Assembly: GCF_030052815.1 (NCBI RefSeq) | Contig: NC_079493.1 | Span: 125,932,394 to 125,996,393, forward strand | Length of the DNA: 64,000 nt | Direction of reading: 5' to 3' | DNA from: Hevea brasiliensis | Taxonomy: Eukaryota > Streptophyta > Magnoliopsida > Malpighiales > Euphorbiaceae | Shown here: positions 63,354 through 64,000 of the stretch, piece by piece | Layout: every line of letters begins with the position of its first letter | How positions within the stretch are numbered: the first letter of the stretch is position 1 | The notes under the pieces: generated by a model | What the model was told of the DNA's origin: nothing | Databases searched by the model: none | Seen by the model: the letters and a program-made list of their open reading frames with translations, nothing else | Program-made: the position numbers and the translations under genes

Positions 63354-64000
63354 TTCTTTCCATGCTAAAAAAAAAAAAAAAAAAACCTGTGTTTAGCTGC
63401 TAACAAGTGTACAACATGCGAGAAGTTTAAGCACAAGGCAAGAGAGAAATAGAGAGAGAAACCACTAGCATTAGAGAGAGAGAAAACTAGTGGGGAACCA
63501 AAGGGGAAGAGAGACAACCACTAGCATTAGAGGGAAAGGGTAAGTGGGCAACCATTCAAGAAAGTGGTTCACTTTGTCAAATGACTTGATGATAGTAACC
63601 TCTTAACTTCTTATTTTCATAACTTTTTGATGCAGTGAATCACTGTGATGATGATCACAGTATTATTGTAGTCATTAAATAAAGAAAATAAATAAAATAT
63701 ATAAAAAATTTTATGCTACATTATTTATCATGGTTCCCTGCTTGAGAACTAAAATTTTATAAAAATTTAGTTTAATTAATTTTTTATATTTAAAATAAAA
63801 ATTTTAATCTTTTTTAATTTTAAAAAATAAAAATTAAAATATAAAAATTCAATTAACTTATTTTTGTGTGAATGATTTATTTTAAAAAACCGGTGAATCA
63901 TTATATTCATTAGTTTTTTTTTTTTTTTTTTTGGGGATGGTGTTATCTTATTTGCGGGAACGTTGGTTTGTATTGTTGTGGTTGGGTTATTTTGGCCGTT
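63354..64000. other. Upstream region of the trihelix gene
   Basis: It contains a GA-rich leader-like tract (63420..63545) with a repeated phrase (ACCACTAGCATTAGAG, twice). Further right it becomes AT-rich, with a poly-T run at about 63915..63932. No gene seen before the window ends. Confidence 0.55.

Overview
The window looks like nuclear DNA of a dicotyledonous plant. It is very AT-rich, its genes have introns with GT-AG borders, it carries plant retroelements (RTE-clade LINEs, solo LTRs, an RNase H relic of an L1-type element), and every recognisable host gene belongs to a plant family. A woody Malpighiales species such as rubber tree or cassava would fit, but that is an impression and not something the sequence proves.

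The left 50 kb is a cluster of clade-II glutamate receptor-like (GLR2-type) genes. Copy A (minus strand, 1..3373) is cut by the window edge. Copy B (minus, 17470..22991) is complete, with five exons encoding 998 residues. Copy C (plus, 35990..41080) is nearly intact but has a 2-nt frameshift in exon 2. Copy D (minus, 46471..50472) has two in-frame stops and a frameshift in exon 2. All four share the same five-exon layout and intron phases (1, 0, 1, 0), as far as visible for A. C and D converge tail to tail.

A and B lie in a recent tandem duplication: 1..13099 matches 19636..34322 over GLR exons, introns and about 11 kb of upstream DNA. The two units differ mainly by three changes: a 2.5-kb deletion inside a LINE in A, a 983-bp segment missing from B beside that LINE, and microsatellite length. 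Between the units lie an LTR-like fragment, an inverted third LINE copy and a solo LTR (15059..17181, target-site duplication CTTAG) nested inside that LINE.

The space between C and D holds a second solo-LTR-like element (41422..44056) and simple repeats. To the right of the cluster the sequence is more ordinary, with three single-copy-looking genes on the minus strand: a chloroplast thioredoxin z/CITRX gene (53066..56028, 4 exons, 188 aa), a small CYSTM-domain protein gene (57191..57702, 3 exons, 79 aa) and a SIP1-clade trihelix transcription factor (61752..63353, 2 exons, 347 aa). The intergenic DNA is AT-rich and holds microsatellites, LINE tails and a possible MITE.

The genes do not form a pathway. 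The GLRs are probably plasma-membrane ligand-gated cation channels, of which only B is demonstrably intact here. Thioredoxin z acts in plastid gene expression, the CYSTM protein in membrane-linked stress responses and the trihelix protein in transcription. I found no evidence of a new biological system. The most notable material is the structural history of the GLR duplication.
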